Assembly (NCBI GenBank): GCA_001630475.1
Contig: KV419407.1
Location: 186,001 to 250,000 of the forward strand
Source: Sistotremastrum niveocremeum HHB9708
Lineage: Eukaryota > Basidiomycota > Agaricomycetes > Sistotremastrales > Sistotremastraceae
Direction: 5' to 3'
Length of the DNA stretch: 64,000 bases
Below, piece by piece: positions 1 to 11,991 of the stretch. Each line of letters begins with the position of its first letter. Position 1 is the first letter of the stretch. Made by a program: the position numbers and the translations under genes. The notes beneath the pieces were generated by a model. The model had not been told where the DNA came from. It saw nothing but the letters and a program-made list of their open reading frames with translations, and made no database searches.

Positions 1-915
1 GCGAGACATAGATAGGAAGTGACACCAGTCGATTAGACCGAGAGGAAGGGTTTAGGGCCTTGTTTAAAGGTGGCCCTGCTCGAGTGTTAAGAAGCAGTCC
101 TCAGTTCGGTTTCACCCTAGTCGCATACGAATATTTGCATAAGGTACGAGGTCATCACATCGCTTGGGTAGTCAGACATTAATTTGATTCTGGTTTTCTA
201 GCTAATACCGGTATGTGTATCAGAGTCACCGAAACTCAGATTGATGACTTTTTTGTTTGTTGATCAGTTCCCGTCGGACAACGGCCCCAAACCCCTTCAC
301 ACGGCGCTGACAAGCGGCACTTCGCAGGATGACTTGTCAAGGATTAGAGCCCGGAATGCGTTGAAGATCTTGCTTGACGTGCATGGAGACTTTGGACGAG
401 CTTAATAGGCAATTGAGACACGCTAAAAGTAGGGACCGTTAGTACAGAAGATGTAGAAGGTTCATGTATCGGTTGCAATGGGGACTGCTGAGACAGCGGT
501 GCAGAGACGACATCGTGATGGATGAACATACGCTACGAGTTGATATGAGCCAAGGCGGCCAAGAAGTCCAAATTTGTCGGAGTTGGAAATGGGTAGTGAG
601 GGTCGCCAGGAGACGCATCATTACATCAGTCGCTCTCCAACTTAGAAAAGCCCACCCGGCTCTGTCTCGTTCGCATCCTTTCCCCTCCTTCCCCTTTTTT
701 TCCGCTTTCTTTACCAGTCAGTCACCGTCGTCGTCTGCAACGTCGTCTAACATTATTTTCAGGACGCTTGTCGTTTGGACTCGCACCGCGCCAACTGCTA
801 GCCAGTGCCCGCATCTTTTGCAGCAGCGTAGACCGCTTTTTAATTTCGATTTCGTGGTTCTCAAGTCTCTCTTTCGTCTTCGTTAATCGTTTCATTTTCG
901 ACCTTTCTATTCGTC
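1..915. other. 5' flank with no gene recognised
   Basis: No reading frame here resembles a protein family and none has a plausible exon chain. The last 250 bases, from about 660, are pyrimidine-rich on the plus strand. This suits the promoter and 5' leader of the secreted-protein gene starting at 916. An AG following a pyrimidine tract near 760 could be the acceptor of a leader intron, but that is speculation. Confidence 0.5.
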
Positions 916-2691
916 ATGAATTCTATTCTTTTCGGACTCTCACTCGCCGGCATGGCCGCTGCACAAAGCGTCATTGGAATGTCAATGATTCCTGCTAGTG
1001 CAGCGGCTGCCGCATCATATACACCCCCCTACGCACCTGCACCCTCAGCATCAGGGTACTATGCGCCTCCAGCCCAGGCCTCAAGTTATGGCGCCCCGCC
1101 TCCTCAGTACACTCCTCCACCAGCATATGCTGCCCCGCCTCCCGCCTACTCCATGATGCCGTATTCCTCGTTTACTCAGGGAGGGTATTCTAGCATGATG
1201 TGTGGTTATGGATATCAGAAGGCTGCAGATGGTTCATGTCAGACTATGTCATGGGTGCGTTCTCCGTGATTTGTTTCTATGAATGTTGCTATAACCCTCT
1301 ATCAGTATTCGACGTCGGGATGCTATGCAGGCATGTCGACTGCAGCACAAACGTGTGGATATCAGGGTGCAAGCACGGTTACGGTCACCATGACCGATAC
1401 TATGACCCAGGTCAGCCTGGTTATTTTGTACCGGGAAATCTTGGCTCATCATCACGCATAGACTATGACTGAGACATCCACGGTGCCAACCACTGTCACC
1501 CAATATGTCACCCAGACTCAGTGAGTACTTGGGTTTTCCGCCTCGTGCACTTCTCACACTTTCCGATAGACAAGTCACGGATACAGTCCAGTTCACCATG
1601 ACAGAGATCATGACTTCGACCGAGCTGGTGCCGACCACACGTGTGTGGGTATCGACGGAGAGCGTTGATTTTACTCACAATATCTACCATACCCTTACCG
1701 CTACCGAGACAATGACCCAAGTCAATGTTTATACTCAAACCCAGACCATGACTGACACGGCAACTTCCACTGCGACTGCCACTGAGACTGACTTTGTCAC
1801 GCGGACGTACCTGTCGACAATTATCCAACCCACCACTTACACCAGCGTCTACGTGAGCACTTCTGTGATCGACAACGTGAGTGCATTTGGCCTGGGGTTA
1901 ATACGCGGCTCAAGGGAGGAAAATCATTTAGACCAAGACGATCGAAATGACCCAGACTGCGACAATGACAGAGGATCAGACGATTGTGCAAACACAGACT
2001 ATGACTGACACTGCGACCGTCACCGATCAGGTGACTGTGACCCAGGTCTCGACTATGGTCCAGCCCACGACGTACACGTCCGTGTATGTGAGCACGCAAG
2101 TCATCGATAATGTCGGTTAAATTTGGTTCTTCGGCAAGTAGACAGACGCTGACGATAGGGTTTTTTTCTGTAGACGAAGACGGTGGAGATGACGCAGACA
2201 CAGACGATGACGGATGAAATGACAATTCTGCAGACGCAGACCTACATTTCTACCGCGACTGCCACCGAGACGGCGACTGCCACTGCGACCGAGGTGGTGC
2301 AAGAGACCGGGTTGTCGAACTGCTTGAGCCAGGTGAGAAACGGTGTATTGTGATTTCTTATGTACCCACCCTGATTTTCGCTCGCTTGGCACAATAGTGC
2401 AAGACAAGCTGGCAATTGACGCCACCAGGCGGATACAGCGGCGGCGGATCATCGTCTTACTCGAGTGGGGGCTCGTACTATTCGAGCATGCCCTCGTACG
2501 GTGGAAGTGGAAGCTCGTACGATTCTTCGTCGGCTAGCACGATTGGTACCGGAAATTTCTACGGAGGATCGACAAGCACGAGTTCCGGATACGTGAGCAG
2601 TTACAGCGGCTCGGGGAGTGTGGGCTATTCGAGCTCGAGCTCGGCGGAAGCGGCTGGGGGTACCAGTACAGCAAGCTACAGGCGACTGTGA
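916..2691 (+). CDS. Secreted Thr/Ser-rich wall-type protein with duplicated modules
   Basis: The protein begins with a short hydrophobic signal sequence (MNSILFGLSLAGMAAAQ). A Pro/Ala/Tyr-rich stretch follows, then a cysteine-bearing segment (CGYGY, GCYAG, QTCGYQG), a long Thr-rich region of TMT/TQT/TAT repeats, a second cysteine pair (LSNCLSQCKTSW) and a Gly/Ser/Tyr-rich tail ending in SYRRL. At least five introns are visible, including 1877-1931 and 2112-2173. The Thr/Ser content suggests heavy O-mannosylation and a cell-wall or extracellular location; this is inference. There is no hydrophobic C-terminal tail for a GPI anchor. The start was chosen because it gives the signal peptide directly. 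No family assignment is possible. Exon edges between 1256 and 1575 are less certain than those of the repeat exons. Confidence 0.75.
1840..2215 (+). repeat. Tandem coding module duplicated with its exon boundary
   Basis: The motif PTTYTSVYVST-VIDN ends the exon before 1877 and ends the next exon (1932-2111, exactly 60 codons). Each copy is followed by a phase-0 intron and then by an exon opening TKT[IV]EMTQT. The match of protein repeat, intron position and intron phase indicates that an exon duplicated as a unit. The two introns differ in length (55 and 62 nt) and sequence, so the duplication is not recent. Confidence 0.8.
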
Positions 2692-3109
2692 GTGCTGAGG
2701 ACCTATCATGGGATGTGAGGGGAGTGTGAAGAGCGCGTGACGTGTGGATTACGTCGGATGGACGATTCGAATTCGCTTTCTATCTTGCACGCGGATATGC
2801 TCTGGTGCACCTTTTTTGCATATTATTTTCGGCCGAGGAGAGCAGGCCACGTTTTCTTTTTTCGCATTCGAATAGACGATCCTTTTGTTTCCTTTTTGTG
2901 CGGGCCCTTGAGCCTCGTCGCCTTGTCGTGTTTCCGGCATTCTTATTTACATTTCGCGAAGAATGAATTGGGCCGGATGCAGTTGGCGTGTATAGAAAGC
3001 CGGACCCGCAGGCAGCCAGAAGATTGGCTCGCAAGGGGGCACCAGATATGGGCAGGGAACGAGGACAAAGGGGTTGGGAGTCCGACGGATAGACGCCGAC
3101 ATCTTAGAT
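2692..3109. other. Intergenic, nothing recognised
   Basis: This is the 3' flank of the secreted-protein gene and the promoter side of the thioredoxin-like gene. An AT-rich tract lies near 2817-2828. No gene-like exon is visible. Confidence 0.5.
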
Positions 3110-3638
3110 ATGACACTCACGATCGCTGATGGCCCACCGAAGACTGGGTTTGTGATATTCTATGCGTCGCGGGACGAGAATGGGGAGATGTGGTGTCCAG
3201 TACGTGCAGTTCCCATGCGAAGGGGCCGAGTGAATGGGCCGGGGCTGAACGTGTATGCTGACGTTTGGTGCGGTGGGCAGGACTGTAGAGCCGTCGAGCA
3301 GACGATTGCGGATGTCTTTGGGCCGGACGAGGGCCCGGACTGTGTGGTCGTGTATGTAGGCGCCAGGGCCGAGTACGTGCTCGCTGTTGGCGGTGGTGCC
3401 CTCGCTGACGAGCAGCAGATGGAAGGCGCCCGGAAACGCGTTCAGGGAGACGCCATGGAAGGTGCGGGCAGTGCCTACACTCGTGGCGTACAGTGAGGTA
3501 AGCTTCGGGACATCCGGGTGGCGGCGACCGTCCTGAATCGTCTCGGACACCGTTTAGAGCAGCGAGCTTGGGCGTCTCGAGGAGCACCAGATCTCGGATC
3601 CACGCCTTTTTGCCCAATTTCTTGTATCAATTAAATAA
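3110..3638 (+). CDS. TXNDC17/TRP14-like thioredoxin-fold protein
   Basis: Four exons splice cleanly: 3110-3199, 3281-3372, 3419-3497 and 3558-3638. The first junction creates the redox motif W-C-P-D-C-R, with WCP in exon 1 and DCR in exon 2. This is the hallmark of the thioredoxin-related TXNDC17/TRP14 (DUF953) family. Exon 3 supplies the conserved cis-Pro strand (KVRAVPTLVAYSE) and exon 4 the C-terminal helix, which ends FLVSIK. At about 115 residues the length fits the family, which reduces small disulfides and nitrosothiols in the cytosol. An in-frame ATG at 3074 would add 12 residues; the ATG at 3110 better matches the family's short N-terminus. A NAGNAG acceptor near 3415-3418 leaves one residue uncertain. 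Confidence 0.88.
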
Positions 3639-3752
3639 TCCCAAATATATTCCCCGGCGTCTCTTCTTTCTCACCCGCGTTCCAGCTTGCACCTCCTCGT
3701 CCTCCACATATAAATCCACCCCAAATGTCCCAAGTCCAGTCCATCGCCCCCC

Positions 3753-5940
3753 ATGGCCCCCGCCCTCCTCCTCGACGTCTCCCCCGCTCCCCGACTCTCA
3801 AAGGCCTCCCTCGCCCTCACCCCGCCCGACACCCCCTCCTCCACCTCCCCCGCCACCACTCCCGCTCCCCTCCTTGCTCCCTGGCAAGCTATCTCTGCCC
3901 AGAAGATAGCAGACAGAGAGGCCAACCTCCAACGTCACCCCGAATGGAGACTCGCGTCGCCACTGGACCCCAACGTCAAGCACGTCGCCTCCTACCCCTT
4001 CTCCAAGCTTACCCCCCGAGAACGTGAGATCGTATCTCTCGACGCAACTGCATTGACCGAGCTTCTGGCCATTCGCCATTACTCGGCTGTCGAGGTGGCT
4101 ACTGCATTCTGCAAGTCAGCCGCCGTCGCACAAGACTTGACGAATTGCTTGACGGAAATCTTCTTCGACGAGGCACTGGCTCAGGCTGCAGAACTGGATA
4201 GACACCTGCAGGAGACGGGCAAGACAGTCGGTCCTCTGCATGGGCTTCCTGTCTCTATCAAAGACCACGTCCTTCTCGACGGAAAGGTGCGTCCTGTGCT
4301 CCCTTACGCGGAACCATCTCGGTATACTCACCTGCTCCCAAGGACACCTCCACTGGATACGCGTCCTGGGCATACAAAAGCGTAGCCACTAAAGACGCCG
4401 TCGTCGTCTCCCTCCTCCGTAAAGCAGGCGCCGTCTTCTACGTCAAGACGGCAAACCCGCAGACCCTCCTCGTCAGTCGCTTTCTGTTCTCCTTACCCTT
4501 TCGCGCTTCTCACCTTCGATCTCACCTCCCCATCCCTTTTATAGTCACTCGAGACCGAAAATAACATCTATGGACGTACGACGAACCCTTTCAATCGCAC
4601 ATTGACCCCAGGCGGAAGCAGCGGAGGCGAGAGTGCGCTCATAGCATGTCATGGTTCCCCCTTAGGCGTCGGTCAGTCTCCCTTTTTGTGGGCCTCTTCT
4701 ATTTCCAAATCCAGTCTCTGACCTCCGACTCAATGTAGGGACTGACATCGGTGGCTCGATCGTAAGTGTTCTATTTTGCTTTCCGAATCTCGCCAGTGCT
4801 CAATATGATCATCCCGCTAGCGCATTCCCGCCGCGCACGGTGGCTTGTATGGTCTCAAGGGTTCCGTGGCTCGTCTCCCTCACGCGGGTCTTCTCGGCTC
4901 ACACGACGGAATGGAGGCTATCGTAGGATGCGTGGGTCCCTTGGCTACCTCTGCCCGTGATTTGGGTCTCTTCTGTCGCGTCATGCTCCAGTATGAGCCT
5001 TGGTATATCGAACCCCCTCTCCTGAACATGCCCTGGAATGACGATCTTGCAAACGGAAAGGGTCTTCCGTCTAAATTATGCTTCGCGCTCCTCTCCGACG
5101 ATCAAGTCGTTCTCCCACATCCTCCCATCCGCGCCGCCCTCGAGCGCACAAAACAAGCTCTCTTAGCCGCCGGGCACGAAGTCGTGGAATGGAAACCTAT
5201 GGATCACCAGCAGGCCTGGGATCTCATTGTGAGTCATCTTGCGAACGCTTCTAGCTTAATTTTTCAATCTTCTGACGCGCGCGCGCGACTCTCCCAGGCC
5301 AAACTATATTTATTGGATGGAGGAAGAGAGTACTACGAGACCATGGCAGAATCCGGCGAACCACCGGTAACAATGTCCAAATGGATCTTGGACCATGCCA
5401 ATGGACGCGAGCCATACACTGTCGCAGAGACTTTCAGACTCAACGCCGATCGCGAAGCATTTCGGGCGAGGTGCATGGCCCATTGGAATGCCACTGCCGG
5501 AGTAACGAGTACGGGACGACCCGTAGACGCGATTTTGTGTCCAGTCGCGCCCACGCTCGCTCCCCCGCACGGGACCACCCGTTGGTGGGGTTATACTTCC
5601 TATTGGTGCGTCTTGTTTCTTATTTTCCTATTCTACTTTACCCCTGTTTCCCAAAATGTCAACTGACCATGTGCGCTTCGGCAGGAATCTGGTCGATTAC
5701 CCAAGTGTCGTTTTCCCGACTGGCCATCTGTCTTCGGAAGACTTTTCGACATCACGCGCTGCTGAGCTTCCGATAGCCCCCGCAAGAAACGATATCGAGC
5801 GATATATTCGAGATCAGTGGTCTCCTCAGACGTACAACGGTGCGCCTATAGCCCTCCAGTTGGTCGGACGCCGCCACGAGGAGGAGAAGCTTCTTGGCGT
5901 CCTGGGACGATTGGAAGACGCAATACGCACGCATTCGTAA
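3753..5940 (+). CDS. Fungal amidase (amidase signature family)
   Basis: The enzyme hydrolyses amides and belongs to the Ser-cisSer-Lys amidase signature superfamily, in the fungal acetamidase-like branch. The catalytic Lys is in GLPVSIKDH, the cis-Ser in LTPGGSSGGESAL and the nucleophilic Ser in TDIGGSIR, joined across several introns of about 50-70 nt (the first is 4287-4342). Conserved family blocks follow, such as GLYGLKGS and GCVGPLATSARD, and the C-terminal exon ends near LEDAIRTHS. The first 45 residues are Pro/Ser/Thr-rich and unusual for the family. The ATG at 3753 is the only in-frame Met upstream of the conserved APWQ block. A TATA-like TATAAA at 3709-3714 lies only about 40 bases upstream, implying a very short leader. 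Confidence 0.9.
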
Positions 5941-7921
5941 AAGCGATAAAATATTAGCTACATTTGGGCGTCGTCGGATGCGGCTGGGAAAGTTGCGCAT
6001 ATGATTTTGCTACATCTTGATTTGCATTTGCATATGATCCGACTTTCCCCTATGATGTAGTTCTGGTTGGACAATGAAAATACAAAACAGACAAACATCT
6101 GACATATTGAATGCGTCAATTGGCTTGTTGTTTGCAATAGAATCCGGAAACGTAAGGACAACTTGATTTGTTCTAGAGTCGCCGACTCGCGATTCTTGCT
6201 CACACCAATCTATTACACAAAGCAATGGCCGCTGTTCTCCGCCACTCGGAGTGTTTGAATAAACTAGTGTCTGGGAGAAATCGGTGGTCATTTGTCACAC
6301 AAACACGATGTGCCTGGTGGGTTTCGAACGAATTCGCCGGCTGGCCAAGACTAAATGCTTGTGGACCGTGTCTGAAGACTAATTGGCGAAGGTGCGATTG
6401 GAATGTTCTGCTGAACGAGACACGTCGGAAGTGAGTGCCGTCCCCACATATTGAGACGTTCCATGATGCGTTCGAATGATCTGGTCTTGATACAGGTGCC
6501 GACGTTGTTGAACACACCGTTTTTGTGAGTGAAACGCGGCGAAGATGAATTGGAGCTTGCCCACGGTTTGCGTGCCGCGAGGCAGGAGAGGGAAAAAGTC
6601 GTTCTAAGCCGAGAACAGGTTCCGATGTTCAAAACACTATGGAAGCGATATTACAGCGTGCTGCGAAAAAGCCGCTCCTGGCCGCAAGCAGCCGCTGGAT
6701 ATCTTGTACGCACTATCTCGTCATCTGCAGATCTGGTTTCCAATTCGAGATCGCCTTATCGTTCGTGGCTGGTGTGCTTGATGATTATCCGATAATCTTT
6801 CAACAGAACCTTCCCCTGTCTTCTAATCACGCCAATCCGCATCTTGGGAAGCGAATGCAGTCAGTCTCCACGCTCCGATCGTGATGCTATAACACTCTCT
6901 TCTTGCTCTATTTGGCAGCGCCCTGGGTCCTCGACTTTGTTGCCGAATGCTTTGCCAGCCCAACGTTATTAGCTACCCTGCGGATCGACTGTGCGTACAC
7001 AATGCTACGCGTGTAATTGAGACAGCACTCGCCCCTGCAATCAGCAAAAGGGTCTCCGTCTCGTGCACTGCTATATTCTGTCCTGTCTCAAAGAGTGGTA
7101 GCGTTGTTCGCGCGAAGCCCACGCCCAAGCTTCCGGTGGAGCGTTGCCTCACATTGACCATTAGACGGCCGCCATGATATGACATGCATACAGATCTGTA
7201 CGTATCCATCTCGTTCGCTCGTCCAGGCACGCTTCCCACCTCTAGCGCCCGTCGACGATCGCAGCACAACTGTTGATGAAAGATCGTCAACATCAGGTAA
7301 TGGAAGCTTGTGCCAGAAGTGATCGCTGCCACTGCCACGGTTAAACGATCTATCCACTCTTGCGACGGCCTGCCATGTTTCTCCACGGCTACTCAGTCGT
7401 TCAACAAGGTTTGTGCCGGATCCTTGGTACGGCCCGTTTAGCAGAACCAGGGCGCATCTGCTGGCGCTACCTCAGACGCTCATATACAGTAATCTGGCCT
7501 AGAATATTTCTATCACTTGGGAAAACGCGGCAATTCTCCTGCTCACACCAGAACAATGAGAAGCATTCTGCGTTCCCTGCGGCCCCGTGGGGTCCGTGGA
7601 GCATTGCCGCAAAAATTTGGGCATCTAGCGTTCACCACTATGCTGCTAACGTTTCAGGGAATTATTCAGGGTCGATGTAGAACAGGGGGTTAGGGACCAA
7701 ATAAGTCCAGAGGTCCCTCGACGCATTCCCGACTCGAAATGGAACTCGAATGCAATCCCTAGACTCCTCAGCCTGGACTTTTTTTTCTTTCTTCTGGTCG
7801 CTCCCTTACCGTACTCTTCTTCGCACTCAACGAGCAAACCCCAAAATATGATCACGTCACTCTCTCGCACTAGCCCACGAATTGTATACATGCGAGTCTC
7901 CGTCTTACCTACCCAGTAATT
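5941..7921. other. About 2 kb without a recognisable gene
   Basis: Only short reading frames occur here (up to 137 codons). None shows a known motif and none can be joined into a convincing exon chain. I found no terminal repeats, target-site duplications or transposase motifs. It lies between the 3' ends of two genes that converge on it, so it is not a shared promoter. It may hold a non-coding transcript or decayed sequence. Confidence 0.45.
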
Positions 7922-10068
7922 CTATGCGCGTGTAAAATCGCCGCTCCGACCTCCGCTTTTTTTAACGACCTTTATGCCTGAGATGGACATTTCCTTCCCA
8001 GCGACAGCTTTCAACATGTCCCATACCGTTAGCAGACCCACGGAAACACTCGTGAGGGCTTCCATCTCGACACCGGTGCGGCCTTCGCACTGGACCGTTG
8101 CTTCACATGAGACACTGCACGTCGATTCGTCTGCTTTGAAAGTGACGGATACGTTATTAATAGGAATCGGGTGGCAGAGCGGAATAAGGTCCGAGGTCTT
8201 TTTGGATGCCATGATGGCGGCGAGTTGTGCCACGAGCAAGACGTCACCTTTAGATCTGGCCTTCCCAACCGCGTTATCATCGACATCACCTCTATCTGGA
8301 GGGTGTGCTGCGGGACCAAGAAGTTCGAATGCGATAGGGTTCAGCTTGATCGTTCCCACGGCAGTGGCACTTCTCTGGGACACGGGCTTCGCAGACACAT
8401 CGACGATTTTTGGTCTACCTGTGCCGTCAATGTGGGTGAGAGAAGGAACAGGAGGAGGAGCCGCGGTGGAGTGATGATGCCTCATGTGCAGGTGCCTAGG
8501 TCGACTTCTGGCTCCTGCTGAATCAAGGAGGAGGTGAGGGAGAAGGGAAAACTTGTAGAGTTATCGAGAGGACTCAACCCCCGATCAAAATCATCGGCCT
8601 GTTTTGGAGAACGTCGATGTTCTCCATTCCAGCGTGTTTTGCCTTTTTGTTGCCGACCGCATGTCCAATGACGTGCAGCAGTTCGTCGTCGGATGCCCCT
8701 CGTCGCATCTGATCTCGGAGCGAGACTTCCGTCCCGTCGAATAAGCAAACCTTCGGAGATGGAACAGCGTTAACGCAATAGGAAAGAGGAGTGCCCGAAA
8801 CAGCATACTTTGATTTGGCCGTCAGCGGTGACCCTGAGACGGTTACAAGTCCCACAAAAATGGTCCGACATTGAACTGATGAACCCAAAACTGCCTTTGT
8901 ACCCTGGCACTTTGTAGGACCGCGCAGTGTCGTTACCAAGGTCGGAAATTTTCTGTGTCGAAGGGTGTCGTGCCAAGACCCGTCCTAGCAATTCAGCGGA
9001 AGGAACAATCTTGCTCTTATCCCACTTGTTACCTGTAAGAAGGATGATACCAGGCGCTCGTCTGAGGGCATTGGAAAAATATACCAGAAAATGGCATAAA
9101 TTCAATAAATCGAACCGCAATATCTTTCGATTTGGTCATTTCCACAAAGTCCATCACCTCATAGTCGTTCAGCCCATTGATTACCACAACATTGAGCTTG
9201 ACGGATTCCAAGCCACTGGCAAGCGCCGCCTCTAGCGATTGCAGGACCGCTTGATGGCCGGGACGACGGGTCATTATTTCAAACTTGTGAGGATCCAGAG
9301 TATCGAGACTGCAGCCCTTGTTAGGAATCTGGATTTTGGAGCTCTGATGAATATATTTACCTCAGATTCAGATGCGTAAGCCCATTGGCCACAAATTGCG
9401 GGAGTTTCCTGTGTAATGCAATCCCATTGGATGTCATGCCAATGGCCTTGAGTCCTAGGGGACGTAAGGTTGAAAGACGCTCTGACCGACCATCAGGCCT
9501 CGGAAAATGTGAGCGTCTGTGTACGGACCAACGATGTTGAGTATCCCCTGTCTGACAGTCGGTTCTCCGCCTGTAAGTCGGATCTTGCTCACGCCGCTTC
9601 GAACAAATAATTTGGCGAGACGAAAGATTTCGTCATCAGTGAGTATATGGGACTTGGGAGCTAAGTCGACGCCCTCTTCTGGCATACAATAGAAGCCTAA
9701 GACAAGCGACGCATGACGAGCCTGTTTGGGATAGCAAGTTAAGCGTACCTACAGCGAAGGTTGCATTTCTCCGTCAACGAGATGCGGAGATAGTCATGCT
9801 TGCGACCAAATGAATCTTGCAAGAAGGGAGATACTGGATTTCTAGACTCTACTTGATGAATTTTTGACTGAGGATGGGTATGGTCAATATTCGGAATTTG
9901 ATGATCGTCGCGCAGGGTCGTTCGTACCTTTGCCCGATTTATCAGATTGTCGAGAATCTCCGCTTGACGATGGACGGCAGCTGATGCGAACGACCTGGAC
10001 GGGAATGCACGCCACGGTAGCGCCAGCGATGGAGTGAAACAGGGCTTGGGCGGATGAAGGGGGCGCAT
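7922..10068 (-). CDS. Molybdenum cofactor synthesis MoaA-MoaC fusion (MOCS1/cnxABC type)
   Basis: The gene performs the first step of molybdenum cofactor synthesis, from GTP to cyclic pyranopterin monophosphate. The N-terminus is basic and Ser/Ala-rich, suggesting mitochondrial import. The MoaA radical-SAM part has CNLRCFYCMP for the first [4Fe-4S] cluster, [15 protein letters not shown] and C-terminal cysteines CGTCNRLR...KVC. The codon for the second Cys of CNLRC is split by the intron 9697-9752 (T|GC). MoaA ends NRPMILIGG followed by TGA at 8574-8576. The MoaC part follows, with [11 protein letters not shown] and [20 protein letters not shown], and ends at 7922. A 61-nt intron (8518-8578) whose donor lies in the last Gly codon removes the stop and fuses the two parts in frame through a short Arg-rich linker. 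Retention gives MoaA ending in Gly-Gly. Other internal exon edges are approximate. Confidence 0.93.
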
Positions 10069-10207
10069 GGGAGACAGTGAGCGCAGAGCAGCGTGGCCTC
10101 AAAAGAGAATTGATCACCGGTCAGCTTCGGTTGTCCCACCTAGGCGCCCATTAGACGCCCAACGACGGGCTGTTTGTCCCCGACACTCGCACGCGCACTT
10201 GCATGCC

Positions 10208-11991
10208 ATGGCCAACCCTACCCTCGTCCTGGTCGCTCTCTTGCTCCTTATAACTTTGCTGACAAACTTCTTGCCTTCTTCTCAGGAGCACCTCCGTGCA
10301 TCAAATCCATTCCAGGTCCTAAATAATCTCGGTATTGTCACTCAAATACCAGAGGTCGACCGCGGCCTTGTTGCGCCATCTCGCCTTCCCGACACCACCG
10401 CCGTTATTCTCAATTGGTCTCGTCTCCCAAACGTCATCTTGATTGTCTCATTGCTCTGCAGCAATTCACTCTCTGGCATCATTGCCGCAATCCATATCTG
10501 GAATAACCAGCCAAACCTTGTGTTGACCCATAATGTTCTTGCGCTTCTTTGTTCTCCAGATCTGAGCCACCGACCCCTTCTGTGAATTTGTTCTTTCTAG
10601 GTATTATCTCCGGCTTCTTGCCCATCGACCAAGCTCGTCATCCACAATTCCCCTGCCAATATATATTTTCGAGCTCGTTTCCTCGCATGTGCATCTGCTA
10701 AAACCTCCATGTGTTTTCTGCAAGTAAGTGGCGTACCCGATAAACGCCTTCCTGCCATTCTGAAACATAGAACCATCCTTTTAGGACGATGATTATCTGG
10801 TGAGACCCCAAGTCATATGGTCACTGCATCTCTCTGCCAACGGAGCGCCGGTCCATCGCGATATTCACTTACTACCCCCTCACGAACGGCTCTCAACCTA
10901 TTTCCGGACCCTTGTTTCTCCTGATGAGCGCTTGCACACCACTTTCGCTTGGCTGGGCCACGGCACATTGATTAGTCGCGAGCGAGCTTCTCGATTCTTG
11001 CATCTTCTTTCGAGTCGAGATCTCTCAGATGAACAGCTGCTAATGGCCGATAATTATTATTCAATTCTTAGCAATCACATCCCCGAACTATGGATAGATT
11101 CCGGCATTGAACTCGGCAGCAGTCAGCCCTTCTCCGTCGGGGCGCAAGGAGAAGAACGAAACTGGAAACATATTGTTGGTGGCGTCCTCAAAATCCCCTT
11201 CGCATCACCGATTTGTTTTAGGAAGCAGCTAAAAATCAGCTACATCTCATTCTGAGAAATGGACCCTCAAATATCACATTCACGGATGATCGAGCCTTGT
11301 CTATGGACCTGGGCGTTTGGAAATCGCCGTGTCGAAGCTCTCCCTGTGTTTTGAGTGTCTTCATTGCACTTCTCCCGCCTGTTCAAACCCTTTCCGAGGT
11401 CGAGCATAAAACGATGCGCATGATTGAACAAAACAGATCAGATCATGTGAACCCACATGTTTTGTCAAACTTCGTAGACAACAGCCTTCCATTCGCGGTT
11501 GACGATCGGCCGGATACAGTCTTTCACTCTCCTGAAAGTACGTCATTCTAGCATTGTACCATGAGAGAATGAGTGCTAATAAGTCAATCAGCCGGCAAAG
11601 CCGGTGAATGGATGATGCTAGACTTGTTGAAGCCGATTCAGTCGATGCATCGACGACTGGCGATCTGTGTATTGATGCCTGAAATTTCCCTACCTTGGTT
11701 GCAAGCTTCTGAACTGGCTGTTTCCGTTGATGGACAACAATGGGTATATTGCAGCTCGTTTCGTGGTTAGCATGGTGAACTTACATCCCTGCTCAGGAAC
11801 TGCTTGTATCCGAATTTGTGTGCAGTGCGCACGATGGTGTTGCCGCATCGGATACGTCATATTCGCCACTAACCAAGTGCCTTTTACCCATCTTCAAGTC
11901 TGGCTGGAGATTTGTACGAATTCGCCTTTTGAACGATGTCCCTGTTCCTTGGGGCGTCGCCGAGTTTTGGGTTGAAGGAGTACCGATCTAG
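10208..11991 (+). CDS. Membrane-anchored glycosyltransferase-like protein with DxD motif
   Basis: The protein starts with a single N-terminal membrane segment (MANPTLVLVALLLLITLLTN), as in type II Golgi proteins. A nucleotide-sugar-binding-like region follows (AVILNWSRLPNVILIV, STKLVIHNSPANIYFRARF), then an acidic DDDYLVRP motif typical of metal-binding DxD glycosyltransferases. Later comes a conserved block, MADNYYSILSNHIPELWIDS then GIELGSSQPFSVG. The C-terminal 130 residues (GEWMMLDLL..., SGWRFVRIRLLNDV..., EFWVEGVPI) resemble a discoidin-like beta sandwich. At least five introns are present. The donor sugar and product are unknown. The start lies 139 bases from the divergent molybdenum-cofactor gene, so the two may share a promoter. 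The overall class is probable; the exact family is not. Confidence 0.7.

Noticed and set aside
464-886. Plus-strand frame of 140 codons in the 5' flank
   Set aside because: It is in a pyrimidine-rich promoter, has no domain and no homologue-like features.
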